A DNA stretch of 32,905 nucleotides from Bacteroidales bacterium Bact_19 (lineage in GTDB: Bacteria > Bacteroidota > Bacteroidia > Bacteroidales > ML635J-15): positions 1 through 32,905 of the forward strand of contig LUZK01000078.1 in assembly GCA_001603595.1 (NCBI GenBank), written 5' to 3'. Positions 15,372-23,944 of the stretch are shown here, piece after piece. The notes beneath the pieces are model-generated. The model saw only the letters and a program-made list of their open reading frames with translations. It ran no database searches and was not told the DNA's origin. Made by a program: the position numbers and the translations under genes. Positions within the stretch are counted from its first letter, which is position 1; each line of letters starts with the position of its first letter.

Positions 15372-16260
15372 CAGAGTTTTGTGCACATTTCTCAAAGATA
15401 GATTTTATCTCTTCGGGGCTATTTACAATTTTTGTTTTATTAGGATTAATTTCTAATTTTCTCTCTATTACTTGATTTCCTGAAATGATTAATTTTGTTT
15501 TCGAAAAAATCTGTTCGTAATCGGATATAATTTCATTTAGGACAGAATCTTCAATTTTTGTAACAAAAAATGTAACAAAAAAATCCGGATTAAAATTTCG
15601 TATAATTTCGTAAAGGTCTTTACGAGGTACAAATTGTCCTAAATATAGAGTCTTTAAACCTGATTTTCTTGCTAAATAATAGGAATATAATATGCTGGCT
15701 TCATGCCCTTCGGTTTCGGGTAGAGCAAATAATACTTTACAATTTTTTTGAGGAACAGGCTTTTGTTTTTCTATTTCGGAAATAATTTTTTTTCGAATAA
15801 TGTTTGTTACAAAATGTTCGTGAACAGGCAAAATACTGCCTTGTATCCATAACATTCCGATTTTGTCCAGTAAAGGATAAATCAGTTTTGTAAATGTTTC
15901 ATCAAAACCAATTTGCGAAATTGATTTAGTAAACATATTTCCAAAATATTCTTCATCGAAACTAAGCATTGCCATCAGATATGACTCTTCTTTCTGATTA
16001 TAAATTTCACATTCTTTAAGCAGATCGAAAAGTTCATTATTTGAAAGCTTACTGAGTTTACCTATTTTATATCCGCATTTTAATAAATATACAATAGCAA
16101 GAAGTTTTCTTAATTCAGAATCAGTGTATTTTCGGATATTGGTAGCGGTTCTTTGTGGCTCAAAAATATTATATCTTTTTTCCCATATCCTGATAGTATG
16201 GGCCTTAATTCCGCTTATACATTCAAGATCCTTAATGTTGTATTCCAGCTTTGTCAGCAT
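15346..16260 (-). CDS. MerR-family regulator with B12-binding domain (CarH/LitR-like)
   Basis: 304 residues. An N-terminal MerR helix-turn-helix (EYNIKDLECISGIKAHTIRIWEKRY, about 6-75) is followed by a helical B12-binding bundle and a Rossmann-like cobalamin-binding domain (about 174-295). W138, E148 and H149 form the Wx9EH motif that places adenosylcobalamin over the helix bundle in CarH. The lower-ligand motif reads EGHEAS (184-189): H186 is present and the usual Gly is Ser. From CarH biology, such proteins repress DNA in the dark as adenosylcobalamin-bound tetramers and fall apart in light; that this one is a photoreceptor is inference. It is last in a run behind an aminotransferase gene, 96 bases away, and an 11-bp inverted repeat touches its ATG. 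It ends inside the opposing 88-residue gene. Confidence 0.9.
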   Translation of the reverse strand: MLTKLEYNIKDLECISGIKAHTIRIWEKRYNIFEPQRTATNIRKYTDSELRKLLAIVYLLKCGYKIGKLSKLSNNELFDLLKECEIYNQKEESYLMAMLSFDEEYFGNMFTKSISQIGFDETFTKLIYPLLDKIGMLWIQGSILPVHEHFVTNIIRKKIISEIEKQKPVPQKNCKVLFALPETEGHEASILYSYYLARKSGLKTLYLGQFVPRKDLYEIIRNFNPDFFVTFFVTKIEDSVLNEIISDYEQIFSKTKLIISGNQVIERKLEINPNKTKIVNSPEEIKSIFEKCAQNSATILSSPN

Positions 16261-16292
16261 TTTTGTTAATTTTGTTTTGAGATTAACAAAAA
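16260..16292 (-). promoter_or_regulatory. 11-bp inverted repeat at regulator start, possible operator or hairpin
   Basis: TTTTTGTTAAT (16260-16270) and ATTAACAAAAA (16282-16292) are perfect reverse complements around an 11-base spacer; base 16260 is the first base of the regulator's ATG. A palindrome GTTTAAAC (16294-16301) follows next to it. It could be an autoregulatory operator of the MerR protein, or a messenger hairpin masking the start codon. The half-site TGTTAAT/ATTAACA is shared with the palindromes before ileS, in the opposite orientation. Confidence 0.5.
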
Positions 16293-16356
16293 AGTTTAAA
16301 CATTGTTGAAAGAAAAATTCACGACGTTCATAAAATAAGATAAATACAAATAAAAA

Positions 16357-17481
16357 TTATAAATTTTGAGCCAGTTTGCAAATATATTCAATTCCGCGAG
16401 TTAGTTCACTCTCTTCGTGTGCAAGATTAATTCTGATATAATTATTCCATTCCTGTCCGAAATGTTGTCCGGGGATTATTGCAGTGTGATAATTCTCGTA
16501 TAATTTTATTCCAAAATCCAGGCTATTCTCTATATTTTCGGGCAATTTACACCAGATAAAGTAACCACCGTCAATATTTGGAACATAAAAACCACTTTTT
16601 TCCAGAAACTTTGATGCATGTAGATAATTTGAATAAATTTTTTTACGAATGTTTTCGAGATAATTTTCGGGATTATTCTCGATAAGAAATTCTGCAACAG
16701 CTTGTTGTAAGACTGATGGAGCACATAATCCAATGTAGTCGTGGAGATATGAAAATTTTTCGAAATGTTTTTTATTCATAATTACATAACCTAATCTCCA
16801 GCCTGTAATTGAGAGTTTTTTTGAAAAGCTGTTTACGTAAAAAATATTTTCAGGCAAATTGTCAATAGGATAATATGCTGACCGGGTGAAATACAAATCC
16901 TTGTAAACGGCATCTATTATCATATAGAATCCTATTTCTTGCGAAAGTGAAATCAGTTTTTGCATTTTCTCCTTTGGAATTATTTTACCATAAGGATTTC
17001 CTGGCGAAGCTACAAAAAATATGTTTATTGAATTCCTCTTTGCAAAGCTTATAAATTCATTTTCATCAAAGTAAATATCGTCATTTATGGTATAAGAGTA
17101 ATATTTATGTTTGAATATTTTTGGTAAATGGATGTATGATTCGTAAGCAGGCGTAAAAGAAGCTGCTCTAATTTCTTTAGAAGTAAGTAAAAATTCGGTT
17201 AGATAATTGTATGTTAATGAAATTGCTTCAGTAGCTCCGTTTGTTATTAAAAATTCATTTTCGTTATTCAGGATTTTATAATAGCTGTCGAGATATTGTC
17301 GTAAAAGTTGGTTTCCTGTTCCCGGAGCATATTGATTATAATTTTCTGAGGCAATCTTAATTAACTTTTTGGTCAGTTCTATCGGTGGTTGAAATGCCGG
17401 AATCCCTTGAGCAAGGTTTATTCCTCCTTTGGTCTTTACAAGATTGCTGAAATAGCTAATTAATGAACCTTGAATTTTCAT
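16357..17481 (-). CDS. PLP-dependent class I/II aminotransferase
   Basis: 374 residues from ATG 17481, which I prefer over an in-frame TTG three bases earlier. Fold type I aminotransferase: the Schiff-base lysine is K221 in SFSKKLSITGWRLGY, with N162 (SPGNPYG), D190 (MIIDAVYKD), R229 (GWR) and the substrate carboxylate-binding R350 (NYIRINLA). LAQGIPAFQPP near the N-terminus resembles methionine/kynurenine-type aminotransferases (subgroup I-gamma), but the amino acid used is not certain. It starts 6 bases after the stop of the lipid synthase gene, so the two are co-transcribed and presumably translationally coupled. A role in supplying or removing an amino acid for lipid head groups is possible but unproven. 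Confidence 0.92.
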   Translation of the reverse strand: MKIQGSLISYFSNLVKTKGGINLAQGIPAFQPPIELTKKLIKIASENYNQYAPGTGNQLLRQYLDSYYKILNNENEFLITNGATEAISLTYNYLTEFLLTSKEIRAASFTPAYESYIHLPKIFKHKYYSYTINDDIYFDENEFISFAKRNSINIFFVASPGNPYGKIIPKEKMQKLISLSQEIGFYMIIDAVYKDLYFTRSAYYPIDNLPENIFYVNSFSKKLSITGWRLGYVIMNKKHFEKFSYLHDYIGLCAPSVLQQAVAEFLIENNPENYLENIRKKIYSNYLHASKFLEKSGFYVPNIDGGYFIWCKLPENIENSLDFGIKLYENYHTAIIPGQHFGQEWNNYIRINLAHEESELTRGIEYICKLAQNL

Positions 17482-17487
17482 CAAAAG

Positions 17488-19230
17488 TTATTTAGAATAA
17501 ACATCCAGAATTTCTTTGGGAACAACTGCAATATCTAGAACAACAAGCCCATCAATCGTGTAATTAAATTCAGGGTCAACATTAAAATCCACAATTTTTC
17601 CTCCTAAGGATAAATATTTCTTTATTAAAACAGGAATGCCGTTTCGGGTAATATCAGTATCTTTAATAAATTTGTCTAGTTGATTTAAGTCAGATCCAAT
17701 TATGTCCAGGATATTTCTATGATGATGTGTTTTCTTATATTTAAACGGTGTAATTGCAGATACCATGTTCTCATGTTTTTTAACGGAATAATGTCTTTTT
17801 AAATATTCGACCATTAAAATTTGAGAATTTAAGGAATATTCACTCGAAATACTAGCAGGACCTATTAAGTATTTATATTCCGGATATTTTTGAGTAACTT
17901 GATAAATTCCTTTCCATAACAAGAATAATGATAATGGTCTACGTTGATACTGAGAAACAATGAAAGAACGCCCCATTTCCATTGATTTTGAAAGGACTTT
18001 TTCAAATTGGGGATTAAATTTGAATAGAGAGTTTAAATAAAATCCTTTGAATCCCATTTTATCCAGAATTTCTTTGCCTAACCCGATTCTGTATGAACCT
18101 GCAATTTCTCCTTCTTCATTATCCCAAAGAATAAGATGTTTATAATATTCATCGTAGGCATCTGTATCAAAAGATCTTCCAGTGCCTTCGCCTACTTCGC
18201 GAAATGTTTTTTCTCGCAGAATGGTTATTTGTTCGAAAGCCTTTGGAGCATCAGTTTTATTTATGAAATAACACCAATAATTTTCGTTTTTTAAAACAAT
18301 AAATTTTTCAGGTAAAGATCTTATTTCTTCAATAATTTCGTTTTTGGGCAAATATTCTTTGAGCGGTTGGAGAACTGGTTTGGCAGTTTTTATGGAATTT
18401 TTGTCATCGTATTCCAACAAATAGGTTTTGGATTTTAAGAATTTACCGAGTTCTTTAAGATCTTTGAATTTAGAAATAGCTTTTGCTGACATGGGCGAGC
18501 TAAATCGAAGCGTAACTTCTATGTTTCTTTTGATAATGTATTCACGAGGTAACAATGCTGTTCTTAATGAAGGACTAATCTTACCAGCAAAATGAAAAAG
18601 ATTACTGTTTTCTCCGGAGCAAAATCCCGATATTACAGGTACATTTGTATTCATGGCAAATTTAATCATGTTTCTTTGCCATTCTCTATCCTCGACAAAC
18701 TTATTTTTACCGTATTTTGTTGAAACCTCTCCGGCAGGTAAAATCACAACAATTCCTCCACTTTTTAGATGATCATACATTTGTTTTAACCCGGAATGAC
18801 TCGAATATACTTCCTTTCGGGTTTCAAATGGATTAACACCAAATAAGTATGGAGCAATTGGTCTTACTCTTTTTAAAAGAAAATTTGCTATGAATTTGGT
18901 ATCAGGTCGGATTTTTAATAAAATATTTATAATTATTAAAGCATCAAGTAATCCATAAGGATGATTGAAAAAAAATATGCACGGTCCGCTTAGGGGAATA
19001 TTTTGAATATCAATGTCAAATGTTTTAATTTTAATATTATTTAGTTTAATGCAATTGTCTGTAAATTTTATGGCGTCATCATCATAAACCTGGTGATACA
19101 TTCGGTTGAGTTTGTTTAATCTTAGGATATTCATGATAATGTAAGCAAAAAGATTCCCCAACTTACCTTTTGAATTAAATAACTTCTGAACTTCTTGTTT
19201 TGAAACTAATATTTTCTGTTCTGAACCCAT
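17488..19230 (-). CDS. Bifunctional PlsC-GNAT acyltransferase, OlsF-like aminolipid synthase
   Basis: 580 residues from ATG 19230; a TTG at 19251 would add seven and is less likely. The N-terminal half is a PlsC-type O-acyltransferase: FFNHPYGLLDAL gives the HxxxxxD box (H90, D96) and LPAGEVS the third block (about 174-180). The C-terminal half (about 340-500) is a GNAT N-acyltransferase with FREVGEGTGRSFDTDAYD and EMGRSFIVSQYQRRP, as in OlsB. The fusion matches OlsF-type proteins, which make ornithine or glycine aminolipids by N- then O-acylation; which amino acid is used here is unknown. It acts at the inner membrane face. It is directly followed by an aminotransferase gene and preceded by an MFS gene on the same strand. 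Confidence 0.85.
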   Translation of the reverse strand: MGSEQKILVSKQEVQKLFNSKGKLGNLFAYIIMNILRLNKLNRMYHQVYDDDAIKFTDNCIKLNNIKIKTFDIDIQNIPLSGPCIFFFNHPYGLLDALIIINILLKIRPDTKFIANFLLKRVRPIAPYLFGVNPFETRKEVYSSHSGLKQMYDHLKSGGIVVILPAGEVSTKYGKNKFVEDREWQRNMIKFAMNTNVPVISGFCSGENSNLFHFAGKISPSLRTALLPREYIIKRNIEVTLRFSSPMSAKAISKFKDLKELGKFLKSKTYLLEYDDKNSIKTAKPVLQPLKEYLPKNEIIEEIRSLPEKFIVLKNENYWCYFINKTDAPKAFEQITILREKTFREVGEGTGRSFDTDAYDEYYKHLILWDNEEGEIAGSYRIGLGKEILDKMGFKGFYLNSLFKFNPQFEKVLSKSMEMGRSFIVSQYQRRPLSLFLLWKGIYQVTQKYPEYKYLIGPASISSEYSLNSQILMVEYLKRHYSVKKHENMVSAITPFKYKKTHHHRNILDIIGSDLNQLDKFIKDTDITRNGIPVLIKKYLSLGGKIVDFNVDPEFNYTIDGLVVLDIAVVPKEILDVYSK

Positions 19231-19287
19231 TACTCTTTTAATACTTTGCAAATATGATAAATTATCTTAATATAAAAAAAATAGTTT

Positions 19288-20469
19288 TCAACTTTTGTAT
19301 TTTAATTGAGGTAAATAAAATAAAAATATTACGAATGAGGCAATAAAAATAATTGTTCCCGATAAAACAAATGCTTGCTTTAAACTGTATAAATCAGCGT
19401 ACCATCCCACAAAAGGACCAAATCCCGAAAATAATAATCTTATGACAAAATTTCTAACGGATAATATTGTTGCTCTTACAGAAGGATCACAAAAACGATT
19501 TATATAATCTTTTAATACTGGCGTTGCAAGACCTCTGGTATAATAAAATAACCATATTATTACAAAAGCAGCAATTGATTCATCATAACCCAAATAAATA
19601 TAAGATCCGCTGATTATAAAAATTATTAAAAGTAAGGTAGTTTTAACTCCAAGTCTTTTTTCAATTCGGTAAGCAAAAAAGGTTGAAATTCCAACCGTAA
19701 GATTCACAACCGACCAAGCAATACCAATTTGATATTCTGTAAAGTTTTGTATTTGAGCGAGATAGGCTTGTAAAAACCATGCCATTGTTAGAGTAGCACA
19801 ACCCAGAATGCTCGAAAGCAAGATATTTAGAGCTAATTCTTTTGATTCGAATAGCGAAAATTTAACTACTTTTAGAATATGTCTAAATCCGGACTTTACA
19901 ATCTCATTGTTTTTTTGAGGCTCTATTAATGCTATAGCTGCTGGTATTGCAATAAATGCGACTGCTGTTTGGGCATAAAATGTTGACCGCAAACTGATAT
20001 GTGCAATAAAACCCCCTGCTACAGCAGCAATAGTTTCGGCAAAGTTTCCTAAAGAGAGCACTCTGCCTTCGTATTTAATATATTGATTTTCTTTATTTTT
20101 TAACTTTAGAGTATCATATAGTAATGCCGAATCGCTCCCGCTTATAAAACTTTGTGCTGTTCCAAGTGTTAATTCTGCAATTAAAAAACCCAAAAAACCA
20201 TAACTTAGACTATAAATTCCAAAACCTAATGTGCCTAAAATTGCTCCGAAAATCATCGTGTTTCTTCTGCCCCAAATATCTGCCAAATAACCACTAGGAA
20301 TTTCAAGAACTATTATTGCAATACTGTAGATGGCCTGTAATGTTAATACATCCTTTAAACTAAGCCCGTTTTCCTGATAAAATAATACAATAATTGGCAT
20401 GTAAAGCATAAACCATTTTGCAATTTTTATCAGGTACAGGCAAATTATATTTCTTTTTATTGTATTCAT
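19288..20469 (-). CDS. MFS transporter
   Basis: 393 residues, about 12 membrane segments. The MFS motif A loop is present in GYLADIWGRRNTMIFG (about 60-75), and SGSDSALLYDTLK follows helix 4. The family covers drug and metabolite exporters; nothing in the sequence fixes the substrate. It is the first gene of the minus-strand run: 57 bases separate it from the lipid synthase start. Two TATTTTTG boxes lie upstream (20478-20485 and 20510-20517). Whether the lipid synthase shares this promoter is uncertain. Confidence 0.9.
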   Translation of the reverse strand: MNTIKRNIICLYLIKIAKWFMLYMPIIVLFYQENGLSLKDVLTLQAIYSIAIIVLEIPSGYLADIWGRRNTMIFGAILGTLGFGIYSLSYGFLGFLIAELTLGTAQSFISGSDSALLYDTLKLKNKENQYIKYEGRVLSLGNFAETIAAVAGGFIAHISLRSTFYAQTAVAFIAIPAAIALIEPQKNNEIVKSGFRHILKVVKFSLFESKELALNILLSSILGCATLTMAWFLQAYLAQIQNFTEYQIGIAWSVVNLTVGISTFFAYRIEKRLGVKTTLLLIIFIISGSYIYLGYDESIAAFVIIWLFYYTRGLATPVLKDYINRFCDPSVRATILSVRNFVIRLLFSGFGPFVGWYADLYSLKQAFVLSGTIIFIASFVIFLFYLPQLKYKS

Positions 20470-20477
20470 TTCGGTCG

Positions 20478-20517
20478 CAAAAATATAAAGCTTTGAAGTA
20501 ATTTTAGAGCAAAAATA
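20478..20517 (-). promoter_or_regulatory. Two candidate -7 boxes for the MFS-lipid synthase run
   Basis: Minus strand TATTTTTG occurs at 20478-20485 and again at 20510-20517. The nearer one lies 8 bases from the ATG at 20469, which leaves almost no leader; the farther one would give a leader of about 34 bases and is the better candidate. No TTTG at 19 bases for either. Confidence 0.4.
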
Positions 20518-20598
20518 TCACTTGTAAAACATATAATTAAAGTCTATATTTAACAATAATCCGTTCAAAATTATTAATTTAAACATGCTTGATTTCGG

Positions 20599-20625
20599 TT
20601 TGTAATGTATATTTTCATATTTTTG
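20599..20625 (+). promoter_or_regulatory. Candidate promoter for the C1 peptidase-asnB-GT4 run
   Basis: TATTTTTG at 20618-20625 with TTTG at 20599-20602, spacer 15 bases. Predicted start about 20632, about 15 bases before the ATG at 20647. It is divergent from the MFS promoter in a 177-base gap. Confidence 0.5.
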
Positions 20626-20646
20626 CATAACTAAATTATTTTTGTG

Positions 20647-22044
20647 ATGAATTTTAAACAGATTTTCGCATTATTTTTTGTTTTCGTTTCTATAAATATG
20701 TATTCGCAGACAAAACAATTGAACCAGGATATTTTAAATCATTTTCGCGAAGAATATAAAAATAAATCAGATGATTACAAAGCTTTAAGAAATGCTCTGT
20801 CAGCAAATGATTTGAATAGCATAACCCTAAACAGAGATATTGTTGGCAAAGCGGATTACAATTTTAAATATAAAGTTAAAGTAACAGGTATTACAGATCA
20901 AAAAAGTTCAGGTCGTTGCTGGATGTTTACGGGTTTAAATACTTTAAGACCTTACGTTATAAATTCCAAAAATCTGAACAATTTTGAATTTTCAACTAAC
21001 TATTTGTATTTTTATGATTTACTCGAAAAATCAAATTTATTCCTTGAAACTTGTATAGAAACTGCGCTATTGCCAGAAGAAGACAAAATGTATGATTGGT
21101 TATTTAAAAATCCAATCGGAGACGGAGGTGTCTGGAATTCTTTTGCAAATCTTGTAGAAAAATACGGAGTTGTTCCTAAATCAGTTATGCCCGAAACATA
21201 CCATTCCGAAAACACTGCAAAACTGAATAAAGTTTTATCATCAATTCTTCGACAGTATGGAATGAGTTTGAGGAATATGAAAAGACTAAAGCTTGCTTCT
21301 CAAAGAATTGATAATGAAAAAATAAGAATGATGTCAGATATATATCGTATTCTTGTTTTATTTCTTGGCGAACCTCCGATAAACTTCGAATATAGATTTG
21401 CTGACAAAAACGGTAATATAGAGGATTATAAAACATATACACCTCAAATGTTTTTCAGAGAATTATTTCCCGACTATAAATCAGATGATTATGTTATGTT
21501 AATGAATGACCCTTCCAGAGAATATTTTAAAATGTATGAAATTTCATACGACAGAAATGTTATGGAAGGTAAAAACTGGAAATACCTAAACCTACCTGCA
21601 GAGGAGTTAAAGAAATTTGCTATTGCAAGTATTAAAAATGATGAAGCTTTGTATGCTTCTTGTGATGTAGGTAAACAACTTAATAAAAATGATGGAACTC
21701 TCGACCTCAACAATTATGATTATGAAAGTTTGCTAGGAATAAAATTTACTATGAACAAAGGAGAACGTATTAAAACTTTCGATAGTGGTTCAACTCATGC
21801 TATGTTGTTGATGGCTGTTGATACCGATAAAGACGATAAACCTGTTAAGTGGATGTTCGAAAACAGTTGGGGGGCTTCTCATGGATATAACGGATATTTG
21901 ATATTTACCGATGAATGGTTCGATGAATATATGTTTAGAGTTGTAATAAATAAAAAATATCTGGATGCCGAAACTTTGGAATTGCTGGGTCAGAAACCGA
22001 TAGTTTTGCCTCCATGGGATCCGATGTTTTGTGCAGATAATTAA
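20647..22044 (+). CDS. Exported C1-family cysteine aminopeptidase (PepC/bleomycin hydrolase type)
   Basis: 465 residues from ATG 20647; a GTG directly before it is in frame but unlikely to be used. Papain-like C1B peptidase with the complete triad: C91 in SSGRCWMF, H384 in GSTHAMLL and N406 in ENSWGASHGYNGY. Family members are usually cytosolic hexameric aminopeptidases, but this one begins with a hydrophobic signal (FALFFVFVSINMYSQ, cleavage near residue 20), so it is probably exported to the periplasm, a form I have seen in Bacteroidota. The C-terminus PPWDPMFCADN plugs the active site in relatives. asnB begins 12 bases after its stop, so they share a transcript. Confidence 0.93.
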   Translation: MNFKQIFALFFVFVSINMYSQTKQLNQDILNHFREEYKNKSDDYKALRNALSANDLNSITLNRDIVGKADYNFKYKVKVTGITDQKSSGRCWMFTGLNTLRPYVINSKNLNNFEFSTNYLYFYDLLEKSNLFLETCIETALLPEEDKMYDWLFKNPIGDGGVWNSFANLVEKYGVVPKSVMPETYHSENTAKLNKVLSSILRQYGMSLRNMKRLKLASQRIDNEKIRMMSDIYRILVLFLGEPPINFEYRFADKNGNIEDYKTYTPQMFFRELFPDYKSDDYVMLMNDPSREYFKMYEISYDRNVMEGKNWKYLNLPAEELKKFAIASIKNDEALYASCDVGKQLNKNDGTLDLNNYDYESLLGIKFTMNKGERIKTFDSGSTHAMLLMAVDTDKDDKPVKWMFENSWGASHGYNGYLIFTDEWFDEYMFRVVINKKYLDAETLELLGQKPIVLPPWDPMFCADN

Positions 22045-22056
22045 ATATTAATCTTT

Positions 22057-23943
22057 ATGTGTGGTATTTTTGGATATCTTTCATATAATAACGATGCTAA
22101 AATATTCGAGGACAGACTTAAAAACGCAGTTAAGACTCTCGAAAACCGGGGTCCTGATTATAGCGGCATTTTTATTCATAATAATGTAGGTCTTGGTCAT
22201 ACTCGCCTTGCAGTAATTGATACTTCGCAGGCAGGTTCGCAACCTTTTTTTGATTCTCAAAAAAAATATGTTCTTATTTTCAATGGTGAATTCTATAATT
22301 TTAAGGATTATATTGACGAACTTAAAAACGATGGAGTTAAATTCATTAGCCGTTCGGATACCGAAGTTTTACTGTATCTTTTGATTAAATATCGTGAAAA
22401 AGCCATTGAAAAAATTAACGGTTGTTTTGCTTTTGCTTTTTACGATTTGCAAAAACAAGAATTGCTTCTGGCAAGAGATCGGATGGGAATAAATCCATTA
22501 GTATTTTACAAGGACGATAATTTTTTTGTTTTTGGCTCAGAATTGAAGTCATTGCTGGCATTCGGTATTCAAAAAAAGATAAATTATTCTGCTCTGAATT
22601 TTTATTTTAAATTAAATTATTTGCCCACTGAAATAAGCATACTTGATAATGTATTCAAATTAAATCCCGGTCATTTTTTAATTGTAAATAAAGAAGGAAT
22701 AAAGAAGCAAAAATATTATCAGATACCTATACCCGTCGAAAATGAATATGAAACAGACTACAAATCATCGGCAAAAAAACTTAGAGAATTGCTCTCTGAA
22801 TCTGTAAAAAGAAGACTTATATCTGATGTCCCGATATGCACCTTTCTTAGTGGAGGTATTGATTCAAGCATTATTACAGCAATTGCCTCACAATATACTA
22901 AAGATCTAAATACATTCTCAATAGGCTTTAAGAATGAAGAATTTTACGACGAAACAAAATATGCCGAATTGCTCTCAAAAAGATATAAAACTAATCATAC
23001 GGCATTTTTAATTCAGCCCAAAGATATGCTCGAAGACGTTTTTAAAGTTCTGGAATATCTTGACGAACCTTTTGGGGATTCCTCTTCCATTGCAGTTTAT
23101 CGTTTGAGTAAATTGGTACGACAAAAAGCAACTGTTGCCCTTAGCGGTGATGGTGCCGATGAAATGTTCGCCGGTTATAATAAGCATTCGGCTCATTTCA
23201 TGGCAAAATATGCAGGATCTAAAGAAAAACTTACAGCCCTTCTAAATCCTTTATGGAAAAATCTTCCAAAATCAAGATCATCAAAATATACAAATTATAT
23301 ACGCCAACTAAACAGATTTGCTGAAGGTTTCAAACTTTCTCCCGAAGAAAGATATTTTTATTGGGCATCAATTGGTTATGATGATTATGTAAACAACCTG
23401 CTGGCAGTTTCATCCGATTATCAAATTTTAAATAAAATAATTTCCAAATATAATAGCCTATCAAACAACTCCGACGACTTAAATTTTGTCTTGTATAAAG
23501 ATATGCATTTAGTTTTACAAGGAGATATGCTCACAAAAGTTGATTTAATGTCAATGGCTAATAGTCTTGAAGTTCGCACTCCATTTTTAGATCATACTGT
23601 TGTTGATTTTGTATTCCGATTGCCCTCGTATTTTAAAATTACTGCAAATAATAGAAAAAAAATATTAAAAGATGCGTTCTCCGACTTATTACCCGAAGAT
23701 ATAGTTAGCAGACCTAAGCATGGCTTTGAAGTACCTTTAAAATCTTGGTTAAAAAAAGAATTGTGGACTTTGATTGATGATGATCTTTTAAATGAAGATT
23801 TTATTTATGACCAAAAAATCTTTAATTATAATGTGATTAAAACATTGAAAAAACAAGTGTTATCAAAAAATCCTGAAGATAGTCCGGCAAAAATATGGGC
23901 TTTAGTGGTATTTCAATATTGGTGGAAAAAATATTATTGCTAA
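22057..23943 (+). CDS. asnB: Glutamine-dependent asparagine synthase-type amidotransferase
   Basis: 628 residues. An N-terminal class II glutaminase domain begins at the nucleophile C2 (MCGIFGYL) and includes RGPD (31-34) and NGEFYN (76-81). The C-terminal ATP pyrophosphatase domain has the SGGIDSS loop (265-271) and SGDGADEMFAGY (363-374). By family it makes asparagine from aspartate, glutamine and ATP. Enzymes of this shape within polysaccharide loci also amidate sugar acids or other surface components. Here the next gene, a glycosyltransferase, starts 1 base after the stop, and export genes follow, so a role in modifying the polysaccharide is a real alternative; the sequence alone does not decide. 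Confidence 0.9.
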   Translation: MCGIFGYLSYNNDAKIFEDRLKNAVKTLENRGPDYSGIFIHNNVGLGHTRLAVIDTSQAGSQPFFDSQKKYVLIFNGEFYNFKDYIDELKNDGVKFISRSDTEVLLYLLIKYREKAIEKINGCFAFAFYDLQKQELLLARDRMGINPLVFYKDDNFFVFGSELKSLLAFGIQKKINYSALNFYFKLNYLPTEISILDNVFKLNPGHFLIVNKEGIKKQKYYQIPIPVENEYETDYKSSAKKLRELLSESVKRRLISDVPICTFLSGGIDSSIITAIASQYTKDLNTFSIGFKNEEFYDETKYAELLSKRYKTNHTAFLIQPKDMLEDVFKVLEYLDEPFGDSSSIAVYRLSKLVRQKATVALSGDGADEMFAGYNKHSAHFMAKYAGSKEKLTALLNPLWKNLPKSRSSKYTNYIRQLNRFAEGFKLSPEERYFYWASIGYDDYVNNLLAVSSDYQILNKIISKYNSLSNNSDDLNFVLYKDMHLVLQGDMLTKVDLMSMANSLEVRTPFLDHTVVDFVFRLPSYFKITANNRKKILKDAFSDLLPEDIVSRPKHGFEVPLKSWLKKELWTLIDDDLLNEDFIYDQKIFNYNVIKTLKKQVLSKNPEDSPAKIWALVVFQYWWKKYYC

Positions 23944-23944
23944 T

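Noticed and set aside
15346-20469. Defence island or biosynthetic gene cluster
   Set aside because: No nuclease, toxin, reverse transcriptase, NRPS/PKS or RiPP enzyme is present; the genes are lipid, transport and regulatory functions.
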